Source: Antedon mediterranea
Taxonomy: Eukaryota; Echinodermata; Crinoidea; Comatulida; Antedonidae
Direction: 5' to 3'
Assembly (NCBI RefSeq): GCF_964355755.1
Contig: NC_092670.1
Span: 16,183,201-16,243,200 of the forward strand
DNA length: 60,000 nucleotides
Shown: in pieces, positions 1 through 11,266 of the stretch
Layout: each line of letters opens with the position of its first letter
Position numbering within the stretch: the stretch's first letter is position 1
Notes under the pieces: generated by a model
Seen by the model: the letters and a program-made list of their open reading frames with translations, nothing else
Told to the model about the DNA's origin: nothing
The model's database searches: none
Program-made: the position numbers and the translations under genes

Positions 1-299
1 TTTTGAGTGAATATTTTTTAAATGTAGGAAAGATAAAGTTTTAATTATTTATTGTTTGATAAAATGTTTTTCAAATTTTTCATTTTCTCTTTAATTCAAT
101 TTAAATCATGATACAAAATTACTAACACGTATTAATTTGATAAGTAAAACCGCTAGTAGTAAATTATTGGAACAGTTTCTTCTAAATTACTGTTTATGTT
201 AGTAGTATCGCCAGTATCGTTGTCAGGCTTTGGAAAGCTGCTAATAATATTATTGATATCAATTACCTTATGATTTATCGAATGGATAACATTCATAAC

Positions 300-375
300 T
301 ATCAGTGATAGTGTACCACACAATAGACACACCTTTAGCCGCGTACTTACAGGTTTGATTCCTGTTTCTTGAGAG
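300..375 (+). repeat. tRNA-derived SINE-like relic (weak)
   Basis: Positions 351-363 read AGGTTTGATTCCT, close to a pol III B box, and ACAGG/CCTGT around it form a perfect 5 bp T-stem with a 7 nt loop. No pairing acceptor stem or clear A box is visible, so this is at most a decayed tRNA-derived head. Confidence 0.25.
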
Positions 376-437
376 AAAAAAACCTTATTTCAATAACAAT
401 TGCCTTGCCTTTATATTATTATTATATTAATTTAATT

Positions 438-438
438 G

Positions 439-484
<46 letters not shown>
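438..484. repeat. (ATT)n microsatellite
   Basis: About 15 uninterrupted ATT units, preceded by a shorter imperfect ATT run from about 414. Confidence 0.95.
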
Positions 485-485
<1 letters not shown>

Positions 486-591
486 AAATATTGATGCGAA
501 TTATTTTATCATTTATCGAATGAATTCAAAGCTTATAATTATGCTTACCACGAAAAAACATCTTTCGTGGCGTACTTTAGTCCTCTAGGCC

Positions 592-728
592 TAAAGCTCT
601 GTCTAAAAAATGTGATGTATATAGACATGATTATGTCATATCACTACCATAATTAAGCATATCACTGCCATATTTAAGCACATCACAATTTTTTGTCAAA
701 CTAGTTTGATAGTGTAGACAGAGCTTTA
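592..728. mobile_element. MITE family 1, copy 1
   Basis: Non-autonomous element bounded by TA and by inverted ends of the type AAGCTCTGTCTA...TAGTGTAGACAGAGCTT. The left inverted end is shortened after GTCTA. The interior holds a CAT(A/G)ATTATGTCATATCAC-like block and two direct repeats of about 22 bp around CACTACCATA and CACTGCCATA. The TA flanks suggest a Tc1/mariner-type origin (inference). The left TA is the last two bases of a TAGGCCTA at 586-593. No open reading frame. Confidence 0.85.
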
Positions 729-3574
729 GCCTAATCATTTCACGCGCAATGAAAACATACCCCTTTTTTGATAACTTGTTATTCATGTATGCGAATCTCC
801 TTTATAATACGCTGAAGATGTAATAATATCGAAAGCGTTGTGTTTCGCTGACTAAAATTAAAATCGGCAACAGAAGCAGTCGGGGTTATGTTACCTTAAG
901 AAACGAAATATATTACTATTTTTACGTAATGAACCATCAACGAATAATGATTACTAATCAATAATACCTCACTTGCAATCTGCCCAATCAAATTGAAAAA
1001 ATTGTATTGTTCTAATTTAGGAAATCATAAATCGAAAGGGATATTGTTTCTACTACTGTCTTGCTTGTCTTTACGGTTTTATTGTATTTTTATCAATCAA
1101 GTAATTCTAATTTAATTCGCAACACAATGGTATTTATTTTACATTTCAATTTCGGAAGTATATATCTATAGCAATACAAAAGAAAACACAGAAACAACAG
1201 CAAACAATTATTTTTACATTTAGGCCTACATTTATTTGTTTACGTTATTTGTGTGAAATTTCTACTAATAGATTAGTGTTGAAGCAAAAACAAATAACAA
1301 ATAATTCATATGATTTCGAGAAGAAAAAGAAACAAACAATATAATTAAAATAATAATGTATATTAACACAGTGATGAAAATACCTAAAAGGTACAAAACA
1401 AGCAAAAATTGGAAGTGTTTCATCCAACAGCTTTTGATAAGTTAAATTCAAGTTTATGATTATAATTTTTTGGTTATAACTTTTTCAAATTTCATTTTTA
1501 TAATGGTGAAACTTAAATTGAACAGTTTCAGCGAACTTGTAACTGTACCGTATAACTCAAATGCATACCCTTACTGGCGTAGTAATTTAACACACAATTG
1601 CTCTTTTCCATTAATGCGCATAGAAAAGTAAAACAGTATTGATTCTACGCATATAAAACAATCATCATCTTTATTGACAATTTGCTTGTCTTGTTTCGGT
1701 TTTACTAATGTCTACAAAAAAAAGTAACAAAACCAAGTGTACCAATTACATGATAATTTAGCACTTAGTTCTGGACTGAAGTGTTTGGAAAAGCTAATTT
1801 CGTTTACAGCACAATGTAAATAAATCGCACAAGCTGCGTATAATTAAAACAACACTCAGAGTTATGATCAACGACCTCTCAGAGAGGCAAACTAGGCCCA
1901 GACAAATATTATTCTATTATACGTTTAAGGGGCTTAGATCAGGTGACGCGGGTAGGTTATCTCGAACAATGAGGACACGTCTTTAAGGTTGTGTTCACAC
2001 TTAACTTAAAGTACTGTCTGCGTAATACTAGAATTGTTCTACTTTCAAAACATTATCTTAGTTTGCATTTAATTGACGCATTCAAATAAATATGATTTTG
2101 TATAAAACACAGCAAAAATAAAACAACATTTCCTTTATTTGAAACGAGGATAAAATGAAATTATTAGTAAAAACAACATAATAAATGTGTATAGATGTTT
2201 ATTAGATGTTGTTAAAGTAAACTTTAATAGTGTGAATGGCTCTTTATTTTTTCTCTCTTATTGTTCACGTTTTTATCGTATCATATGTCCAAAATCATTT
2301 AAGCGCTATTGATTGCCAAATTTCTCTAACATCTTCAAATTAGGGCTGCCAGCGGTTTAGCATATTCTGCCGCCTTCGGCAATCGCGATGCCGTTGATCA
2401 TTGCGACTTAATATGAAGCGATCAATTCTGACAATCGGATTCGCATTTTATTCAAAGAGACGAATATGTTACACAAATGGTTACAATCATTCTGATATCA
2501 TGTTGATGTCTATTTTTCACAAAAAAACCCTTATTAATATGAAATATAAAATATCAAAATTAAATACAAATTTGTTCATCTATGTTTCATTCTAAACAAT
2601 AATGAAAATCAATTACTATAAACCAATTAATCATTAGTAATGAAAGCTCGAATAGGTATAGGTCTAGGTTTCGTTGATGACGGAAGTGTATACAGTTACC
2701 TTTTTTTAAATTATATTTTATACATATTGATAATTTGTTTGATTAAAGTATGTAGCCTATACAGTATTACTAAAATATTATTTTACTAAGTATAATAACT
2801 GATGATATTTTCACTTACACGCCCTCTATAGATAACTATAAAATATTGTATTAGCGGCTGTTACTGTGGAACACAATTTATAAACTGAGACCAGGAACTC
2901 TATATTCCCATACTAAATACATCTGTAAAAAAACAGTCAAACCAAAAATAATATGATTTTTATTTATGTATTATCATCGCCACGTACATGTTAGGTAAAA
3001 TAATACCGACAAGAATTCAAAAATATTATTCAACAATAATATTAATCTTAATAAACGTAATTACGTTGATTAAAACAATTATCGTTATTGTATAAACATT
3101 ACAATTAAACTGTATAACTTGTCGATTTTTTCACCTCATTAGCATTCATAAATCTGCACACGCTCATAAATATTCATGTATTTTTATCACATCTATGAAA
3201 TCGAATTAAGCGAAATGAGAGTTGGGGGATGAAATTATAACGATGAATATGATAGTTTAATTAACTTAGATATCTCTATCATGTAATTTTCTTCAATATA
3301 TGCGGTAAAAAGTTTTGATAATTTAAAATCAACATATGGAAGCGAAAAATAAACGAATTACCAACAGATTGACACAAATAAATGTATGAATAATACACGA
3401 AATCTATCTATATGTTTTCTAATATAATTTTGAAAACGAGAATATTACCGGTGATTTATAGTAATCTGTTTTCCAGTACCCGGATGGAAAATTAAATACG
3501 TATATAATGTCGATACATAGAGAATACAGATCGAAGGACCGTGGAAGGAATATACAAAGTCTATATTAAATAAT

Positions 3575-3765
3575 ATAAGCACTTCATATAGGATTGGTCA
3601 TGTAACGATTTGATTATATTAAATGTCCCAGTTATTATTAATTAGGACTTTATTTATATTGGGGCGCCACCAATTAATGTTATCGGATGTTTATTAGTCT
3701 CCAGGCTACAGTTCATTAGACGAAATTTCATCAGCACTGCAATATGACTTGTTCTATATTCAGTT
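3575..3765. promoter_or_regulatory. candidate intronic regulatory element A
   Basis: A non-repetitive block with several homeodomain-type cores (TTATTAATTAGG near 3640, ATTAGTC near 3693) and a locally richer base mix than the flanking intron. It has no reading frame and no inverted ends. The call rests on sequence texture and on its place in a homeobox-gene intron. Conservation has not been tested. Confidence 0.3.
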
Positions 3766-3889
3766 TGGCGTGTTTTAACATATCATTCTGTCATGTTCGT
3801 TAATCATTTTCATCTATATAATTCGCATCGACTCTTAGTTTAACCAACTGTATTCTATTGTAATTTTTGCAATTATATATAATTTTCAA

Positions 3890-4470
3890 ACGTACCCATA
3901 ATGTAATTTGTCCCCTTGAGGGTCTGTACAACTTCATTTTATTTGTCAAAGCTGATTTTGATAGATTCGCAGCTTAGTGGATGTTGATTTGACTAACTGA
4001 CATGCAAAATCAAATCATCGTCTGTAGTTTTTCTCCCGCGCTATCAATTAGACGTTTGTGCTCCAGGCTTTCAGCTATGCAAAACTGCGCACCGACTCAC
4101 GCCACAAAACCATTAGTCAATGATGAACATTACGGTCGTTCTCGAGAAAGTGCGTACATTAATTGACATTATTCGAGTGTTTGGCTAGCAATCTGATCGT
4201 GATTGTAGCGAAGCATTTAGTTTGCCTACGCTTTCGGCGAAATCAGCACATTATTTAATCAATACAGGTTTGATGCTACGCCTTGCATGCGAACGCGTTT
4301 CAACTTCGTGTCTTGTGTTACTAACCTAATTGTAGTATTAGTGTTTAATTTAATCATGTTGGCGTGAGATTGCGTTTGGATAATAGTTGTTGACGTGGCG
4401 TATGCTCTATTAATGGCCGTTTAATTCGATGTAAAACAAGTGATTTTAGCAAGTCAATCAATTGTCTACA
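3890..4470. promoter_or_regulatory. candidate intronic regulatory element B
   Basis: About 580 bp of unusually complex, non-repetitive, relatively CpG-containing sequence within AT-rich intron. It includes many short TF-like words: CAAATCATCG, TATGCAAAAC, ATTAATTGACA, CTATTAATGG, TTTAATTCG. No codon-like frame runs through it. This is the strongest enhancer-like block of the UNCX intron by eye. What would settle it is alignment to the orthologous intron in a related species. Confidence 0.35.
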
Positions 4471-5408
4471 TTCACTGATTTTTGACAGCGAGCGAAAATC
4501 TCTCGAAGCAAAAATTTACATTTCATTCGAAAACTGTGTTTTCTCTTAAACTGAAGCGTTATGGGTCGTGCGCAGCATCATAATTTGTTTTCAATAACGT
4601 ATCATACATGAAGGATTAAGCGCTTGGAAGAAACGGTCATAAAGCGCCAAAACTATACGTGTTGCAGCACGCAAGTACGTGCGGCACGTACGACGCGAGC
4701 TTTACTAGTCGAAACTGAAAAGGATTTACTTTTTAACATAATAAAATAAAACAATAACAATTGTAAATACTTGATTTTTATTGTAATGTTTTTACACAGT
4801 AACTATCCATCCAAATTATTAATTTAAAGTATTGAAGAAAAAAAAGCCCAACAACGCTATTTAGCCCGGCACGGCGAAACAAATCGGTTTGAAATAATCA
4901 ACAGATTGTCAGTGATACTAGCAAAAGCCACTATAACGCCACAAGAAAAGATACCATAATGTGTTGTTACAATGTTGGTAATTGGACACTAAACAAACGG
5001 TAACTGGAAACGAAATACAAATTGACCAACTAACTTTATTGTTCTGAATTGACTCGGCTGCAAAATGATTTGACATTCAATCACCTTATAAAGAGAGATC
5101 GCGTGCTGGTAATCGGGTGCTCTAACAGAACGAAATATGTCTTTATTGCACATATAAAGCGTGGTAGATCGTATGCGAAATTATAATACTATGATGTGAA
5201 AGAAAACGAAGTAAATTCTACCACATTTGCTTTGAGTGCTGTTAAGCTATAGATGTATTATATGAAAAGCATTTATGAAAAAAAAATGAATTGAATAAAA
5301 AACAAAACGAAACAGATATCGCGTCATAAGCAGGTGACTGTAGGAGGCCTACGGTATAGATATGCACTGTTATTTTAATATGTGAAAGAAAAGCGAAGTA
5401 AATTAAAC

Positions 5409-5523
5409 TAAAGCTCCGTCTACACTATCAAACTAGCTTGACAAAAAAAGGTGTGATATGCCCAAATATGGTAGTGATAGGATTTTTTGTGAAAGAAAGT
5501 TTGATAGTGTAGACAGAGCTTTA
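5409..5523. mobile_element. MITE family 1, copy 2
   Basis: 115 bp including the flanking TA pairs. The ends are CTCCGTCTACACTATCAAA on the left and TTTGATAGTGTAGACAGAG on the right, one mismatch apart. The interior keeps a single ATATGGTAGTGATA block, making it one of the shortest copies. Confidence 0.9.
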
Positions 5524-6179
5524 CTTCATTGCTGGTACTAATTAATATTAGGCTACGGTACCTAATGTAATAATACGAAAGCTGAAAATGTAGATACAAC
5601 ATGAAGTGATTTACTCGGAAAATGATAGGCATGTAAACGAAGCAGGTCTCGCGTCATAAACGGATTAACGAAAGATTTATCAATCTGAAATATGCATACT
5701 ATTGATATTAGTATGCATATCTGATATTAATGAAGCTGAAATATAAAGATCGAAAACATTTGCAGCAAGATTACATTATTCATATTATTGCAGTATAGGG
5801 CTCTTGACTTTTGTGTCACAATGAAATTAAGATGTGAATTCATTAATAGGAGAACACTTAGTAAAATTACTTTATCGTCTAATTATAATACTTGTGTATT
5901 CAGTATTTAAATTGTTTTTCATCATTTAATATATGTTTGCTATAGAAGAATCCTTGTTTTCTTTTATTTCAAGTATTGTTTACATTTTTTCCAATAATGT
6001 AAATTGCAGAATACATAAATTTCAAATTTGGATAAAATGGAAATTATGTTATGAAACCGATGCGTTTCATAATTACATCATTTATCAAACCATACTTTTA
6101 ATTTTGCTCTTCAAATTTGATTAATAATTATTTGTAATTATTGTTAAAAACTAACCAAAACATTTGTTTTATCTTTCAG

Positions 6180-6995
6180 GTTTGGTTCCAGAATCGAAGA
6201 GCAAAGTGGCGAAAAAAGGAGAACACGAAAAAGGGTCCCGGAAGGCCAGCTCATAATGCACATCCAACTACATGCAGCGGCGATCCGATCCCGCCCGAGG
6301 AACTGAAACACCGCGAGCAACTTAAGTTAGAAAAGAAACGACAGAAGCAGGAGGAACGTGCTCGAAAAGCATCAATGCGACAAAATCTAAAGAAAGGGTT
6401 GAAACTCGTCAGCACCGATGTTCGTGATGCGCCATCGGAGGCATCAATCGAAACAGAGCGAACCGACAACGGATATGAAAACGCAAGTATGACGTCACCG
6501 ATAGGAAGTTGTCAAGATGGAGAAATAATTGAACAAAATTCATCTAAATTAGAAGAAACAAAAGAAATTGAGAACAATGACACTGAGTTAAGAAGGTCAC
6601 CGTCACTGAAGAATGCGCGACCGAGTTTAGTATCGCCGACGGGTAGACCAACAGAACAGAGAAACGAAAAAAGAAAACTTTTTAGCATTGATAGAATACT
6701 AGCAACAAATGGCGAATCCGCTAAGAAAATCCCACATAAACTACCTCCAACGAGTGTATCCCCAAAATTTAGGCCTAATTTGTTTTTCCCGGTACCAGCA
6801 TCGTTGTTGCATAGTTACGCCGCCTGTAATCCAGGATTGTTGCCCTATGAGGGTCTTCTTCACACCTCGACGTTTTTGAACTCTTTACCTCTTTCTTTCG
6901 GTGAAAATAGAAAGTCAATGAGCGTAGAAGTGCTAAGAAGGAAAGCGGAACAACACAGGGCAGCCATAGCCAGTCATAAAATGGAAACAGAATAA
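6180..6995 (+). CDS. UNCX: UNCX homeobox transcription factor, terminal exon (partial gene)
   Basis: Last coding exon, 271 codons, in phase 0 from an acceptor at 6178-6179 to TAA at 6993-6995. Residues 1-14 are homeodomain positions 47-60 (VWFQNRRAKWRKKE, recognition helix with Gln50 and Asn51). Next comes KKGPGRPAHNAHPTTCSG, a tail diagnostic of the Unc-4/UNCX family, and a Lys/Arg/Glu-rich helix to about residue 70. A Ser/Thr-rich region follows. FSIDRILA at 6681-6704 (about residue 168) fits the eh1 motif that recruits Groucho/TLE co-repressors. The last 30 residues (SMSVEVLRRKAEQHRAAI, 6915-6968) resemble the OAR domain of paired-class proteins. Known family role: a nuclear, sequence-specific, mainly repressive regulator in neurons and axial mesoderm. 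The upstream exon with homeodomain residues 1-46 lies outside the window. No frameshift is seen. Family assignment is firm; orthology is inferred from the tail. Confidence 0.93.
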   Translation, partial: VWFQNRRAKWRKKENTKKGPGRPAHNAHPTTCSGDPIPPEELKHREQLKLEKKRQKQEERARKASMRQNLKKGLKLVSTDVRDAPSEASIETERTDNGYENASMTSPIGSCQDGEIIEQNSSKLEETKEIENNDTELRRSPSLKNARPSLVSPTGRPTEQRNEKRKLFSIDRILATNGESAKKIPHKLPPTSVSPKFRPNLFFPVPASLLHSYAACNPGLLPYEGLLHTSTFLNSLPLSFGENRKSMSVEVLRRKAEQHRAAIASHKMETE

Positions 6996-7105
6996 ATTTA
7001 AAACATTTAAATATCATATAAAACGTGCTTATTATTTAACTGTTAAGAAAAAAAAACTTATTGATTTGATATGAATGGCAATGTTGTATTACCGGTTACA
7101 ATGAT

Positions 7106-7193
7106 GAGGTGCCTCGCAAATATGGATATAAAATGAGTACATGGAAACACCGTAAATGGTGTTTTCATGACGGTGCGTCGTTTCCATGAGGCA
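7106..7193. repeat. imperfect inverted repeat downstream of UNCX stop
   Basis: CATGGAAAC (7140-7148) pairs perfectly with GTTTCCATG (7180-7188). The next ACCGT pairs with ACGGT after a 5-base bulge, and GTGCCTC (7110-7116) pairs with GAGGCAC (7187-7193). It lies 110-200 bases after the stop, so it could be a 3' UTR structure or a small foldback relic. Confidence 0.6.
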
Positions 7194-7458
7194 CTGCGGC
7201 GTTCATACATTCTAAAATTTTACGAAGTAATTACTATTAAATATTATTTACAAATAATTTGTATAGGAAATAGAGACATATAGGACGTAATGTTCTCATA
7301 AAAATCGTAGAAGGATAAACGGTATTAAATCATCCAAGTATACTATATTAATATTGTTCAAATTACATGACAGGTCTTTTAAAATTATTATAACACTACA
7401 GTTTGTCCACATAGTTTGATAATATTTTAATAATAATGTAATACAGTTGCCATTGTTT

Positions 7459-7545
7459 TAAGCTTCATTCCACACAACGCAAGACATTTGACCAATCACA
7501 AGCGATACATTATTCGAACTTTCGCTTGTCCTAGTGGCAACAGTA
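7459..7545. mobile_element. MITE family 2, internally deleted copy
   Basis: Starts TAAGCTTCATTCCACACAACG and ends CTAGTGGCAACAGTA, both degenerate versions of the family 2 ends (GTGGTTCCCACTAG). The core GACCAATCACAAGCGAT matches the copies at 13.2 and 58.9 kb. About half the usual length. Confidence 0.65.
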
Positions 7546-8558
7546 CTGAAATGCTTTAAACTAGTAGAATATGAAATCAACATAAACTTATTATAACACA
7601 GTGATAGCAAATCTTTATAAATGCATTCAGTACTTTTTTGGCACTTTTTTTTTATTAAAAAAAAAAATAACGAATTTGTCAGCTAAATTAAAAAATTGTT
7701 TCAGATTTTCTATCCAGAGTTATTATGTAATTGTTTTACTATTATAGTTCTTTTGCATCACTTCGAAACGTTACTTGTTTACTGCAGTAATCGGCTTTAG
7801 TTCCTGCTCTTATGTAAAGTATAAACAAAAAAACGTCAGCGAAATACACTATTTGCTAATATATGTTACAGTTTATTGAATAACAGGTAAATAATGAAGA
7901 GCAATAAACTTACTGCAGTAATTGCAGTAAAGGGCGGTACCAGAATGTAATTTCTTGAAGAAAAGTTCGGATATTATCTTGATAGTTTAAAGTGTATATT
8001 TTGAATGTATAACAATTATGTTAATATATTAAACAAAATGTAAAGATTTGATAATTATTGCTATTATTGAATATTTGTAAATATTGGTAAGTAATTTAAG
8101 AAATATTACATGTTGTGTTTTAAATAAAAAAGATATAAATATCATTTCATTTTTTGTTTGTGTGTACTATTTTACAATTTTGATAGTATTCCAACTTAAA
8201 AAACTCCTTTTATTTCAGAAAAACCCCACAAATTTTGTTTTATCAACATTTATTGATAAGCTTTGTGTTTTTCGTGGTTCTATTGATACCGTTGCTTCAT
8301 TTTCCAGATTCCTTTTCGTCACATCTTATATGTAAAGAATTGCAGAAATAAAATATCCACGGAAAGCCGTATCGATTTACAAGCCAAACAAATACGTATT
8401 AGGGCCTATACCAATAAGGTGAATAAGGTGTTTAAAAAATATTATTAACAACGATAAATGTAATGCAATACCACCTGCACGCGCGAATTATTAGACAAAT
8501 ATTCAGCTATACTCATGGTAAGTACTACTAGTGTGGTTCACTTGTCCTCGATTTTGTC

Positions 8559-8701
8559 TAAAGCTCAACACTAATATGGTAGTAATATGCTTAAATATGG
8601 TAGTGAATACGCTTAAACATGGTAGTGATATGACACATCATGTTCTTATATGGGCATATCACATTTGTCACATAAAGTTCGATAGTGTAGACAAAGCTTT
8701 A
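8559..8701. mobile_element. MITE family 1, copy 3 (expanded interior)
   Basis: The right end GATAGTGTAGACAAAGCTTTA is well kept. The left end is eroded to TAAAGCTCAACACTA. The interior carries three head-to-tail units of about 22 bp built on ATGGTAGTGATATGCTTAA, the most of any copy here. Confidence 0.85.
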
Positions 8702-8889
8702 CAAACGAGTTCGTAACTTTGATTCAATTGCGCTTATTTTAAACCAGAAATTGTTTTACATTTCATACGCATCCAACAGCGGAGAACCTATAGGCAATTA
8801 CAGGGAAATGTAAGTTTAGCCGTAACTGCTAAATAAAATCTCACTTAGGCTTTGAAGGGGAGTAGAAAGAGTCGTGAGATTCGTAAACA

Positions 8890-8950
8890 CTAGGTCAAGA
8901 TTGAACCATGGACTTTAGGATTAGAAGGCATACACGTTAACCACCAGGTA
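8890..8950 (-). repeat. tRNA-derived SINE-like head
   Basis: Read on the minus strand: GTGGTTAACGTG (complement of 8933-8944) resembles a pol III A box, followed 26 bases later by GGTTCAATC (complement of 8899-8907), a B-box-like T-loop. Spacing suits a tRNA, but the stems are decayed, so it is a relic, not a tRNA gene. Confidence 0.45.
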
Positions 8951-11144
8951 TACAGTTAAATGTTACAGTTAATCGGTGAAGTAAGCCTGTTTCTTTTAGT
9001 TGTTTCCTTATTTAGGGAAATTAATTTATAGATGCTTTTGTAAAAAAACTTTTAGTTTATCTAACCTTAGCATATTAATGACAGCTTGAGGCATTGACCA
9101 ATTGTAAACCAATGTTTACGTTTCTGCTTCTATTCTTAGAGGATTAACTGAACTACGATAATTGAAAATGCAAAATAAATTCCGTGTACAGTGTTCTTCG
9201 AACACAATACATCTTCTAACCCTTTTCCTTACAGGATTTGTGTCAGTATAGTGGTAAAACTCAATGAAATAGTTAATGGCTCACTACCTCACCTCAGCTT
9301 ATATAAACATGTCAACACAACCGATTCAAACCCACATATAAATTGATTACCTTAATCTGACCGTAAAAAAGAAACACGAGAAATTGTGATTGATATGTTT
9401 CTCTCAGTTGATTTGTTTGGACAGAACAAATGTCGGAGTTAATTCCGTGGAAAGTTTCCTTACAATTTCAGAATTCCGCGTCGTTGGAGTATAGCTGTAA
9501 TAAACACATCAGTGAATGGTTGGTTCGTAATAGACGTTTCTGGCTTAAAAGACTAACATGGCGTTAATAATCACAGTCAAATAATCACGTTTCAAAATCA
9601 CAAACTTAAAAGAAATAAGAATTTAATGAAATGAAATTGACTCGTTGCTAATTTTGATAGATCAAGCCAACTATGATAGATCTAATCATGGATATGTTTG
9701 TTTTCTCTGCGTAAGTTTATCTCAACGATTTAACTCGATCTTACATCAGGAAAGAGTTTTCTGCTTTCATAAAGTTGGTATAAAAATGATAATTACCGAT
9801 AATTTTATGATTATAATAAAACAAATACATAATCATAAATATTACGGCTTCTCAAAACATGTAAAAATGTACAGTGTATAGTCTCTATTATATTTTAGAG
9901 TTGAAAGAGGTCATATATTTACCAATTGGAATTAAAAAGAACTTTTGTATAATTTGTCTAGTGATAGATTATTTTCAGCAGCGTAACACGTCAGTATTCT
10001 TAAACTTCTTCACTAAGTGAGCAAATGTAATTAATTCCTTTTTTTGTGTAATTATAGTTACTATATTTGGCTATGAAATTCAATGAGAAAGTGTTTTATT
10101 ACTAAACTCATTTTTTATTTCGTTCATAATCCATTTTCCAAAAAAATTAATCACAACTATAAAGCCTAATCGAGTTTTTCTCTTTGTTCAAATTCAGTAT
10201 AATTTTATACTCCCAATATTCCCTTTTGTTTGTCTTCTTCTGATACAGAAAAAAATATATCTGTATAATAGTAATAGACACATTAATATCTCAATTGTCA
10301 GTTACAATACGCGCGTACGAAAGCGTACATCAAAGCTTGAACGCGCGCGTCAGTGTGATGCTCTTCATCCCTGACGTACTTATAATACTATTTCTATTTC
10401 TGAAAAGTTATCTTTCGAAATCGGTTGCTTAGTCTTCTTACTTTTTTGTACATTTCAAAAACATATTCATTGCAAACATTTATATTAGCGCGTGTATATA
10501 CTTTTTTCCCCCTTGGTTTATTATAAAACGCTTCTGATTAAAATTCATTTATAAGTAGCAAACAGTGTAAGTATTTCCACAATCCAATAATGTCGATATT
10601 ATTTAATAAAACTCTCAATCATATTACACCATTAATCCAGCTAAAACCCAAGGCTGCCCTGTCATCTCTTTTGTGTTGTTAAATTGATATCTTAATACAA
10701 ATGATATTTAATGAAAAACTCTTAACGAAAGCCCACTCCACAACAGCCGAAATTTATTTCGCCGGAACTGTTATATGTGAAATGTATCATGTTCGTGTTT
10801 ATAATTTGTACTTGGCGTATCTTATTGCTTCCTTCGCATTTTGTATATTGGTTTTTTTATCCAATCTATTACATTATATCTAAATTAATAACAAGAAAGT
10901 ACACATGCCACATTATAAGGTTATATTTCTATAATAACTAAATTGACGACAAATATGTTTTGGTAAATTAATATTAATATGAGGAAAATGCATAGACTAA
11001 TATATAAGTTATTGGTGTCGTTTGTAATGATTAAATATTATTTATATGCCAATCAACCAATCAATCAATCAATTAATCAATAGATTGACATCTATTTCTA
11101 ACAGTGCCACATCGGTATGTGGAGAAATGTACTTTATCCATGTG
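8951..11144. other. intergenic, mostly featureless
   Basis: AT-rich DNA with no convincing exon or repeat family. The segment at about 9390-9600 is somewhat less repetitive and might be regulatory. A CpG-rich stretch with alternating purines and pyrimidines is at 10305-10360. The rest shows nothing I can name. Confidence 0.5.
10305..10360. repeat. CpG-rich alternating purine-pyrimidine tract
   Basis: Contains ACGCGCGTACG, AAGCGTACAT and ACGCGCGCGTCAGTGTG within 55 bp of otherwise AT-rich DNA. Similar words recur at 26630 and 38055-38160. Confidence 0.5.
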
Positions 11145-11266
11145 TAAAGCTCTACTATCAAACTTGCCCAAATACGGTAATGATATGCTTAAATAAGGTA
11201 GTGATATGACATCATGATGTCCATATATGGGCACATCACATTTATTTTGTTTGATAGTGTAGCTTA
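11145..11266. mobile_element. MITE family 1, copy 4
   Basis: TA-bounded. Left end AAAGCTCTACTATCAAACTTG has lost the GTCTAC block; right end TTTGATAGTGTAGCTTA has lost ACAG in the matching place. The interior has two GGTA(A/G)TGATATG units and the ATGACATCATGATGTCCATA palindrome-like core. Confidence 0.88.

Larger units (their letters stand above)
1..6179 (+). other. UNCX: UNCX intron, 3' part (left end outside window)
   Basis: The exon starting at 6180 opens at homeodomain residue 47 after a good acceptor (pyrimidine-rich tract ending CTTTCAG), so everything upstream in the window is intron unless an exon has been missed. I looked for the first 46 homeodomain residues and the N-terminus on the + strand and found nothing resembling them, so the intron should exceed 6 kb. 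The sequence is mostly AT-rich and featureless. It contains a tRNA-like relic near 350, an ATT microsatellite, two MITEs and two denser blocks at 3.6-4.5 kb, listed separately. The intron position at residues 46/47 is the usual one in paired-class homeobox genes. Confidence 0.75.
6996..8558. other. UNCX 3' flank / probable 3' UTR and start of gene desert
   Basis: AT-rich DNA with no codon-like frame. AATAAA occurs at 6991-6996, overlapping the stop and too early to use, and at 7903-7908; ATTAAA occurs near 7654. Which one ends the mRNA cannot be decided here. An imperfect hairpin at 7106-7193 and a MITE relic are listed separately. Confidence 0.5.

Noticed and set aside
351-363. B-box-like AGGTTTGATTCCT as a functional tRNA gene
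   Set aside because: No acceptor-stem pairing or anticodon arm can be drawn; kept only as a weak relic.
6251-7017. Two minus-strand frames across the UNCX exon
   Set aside because: They are antisense shadows of the real coding frame.
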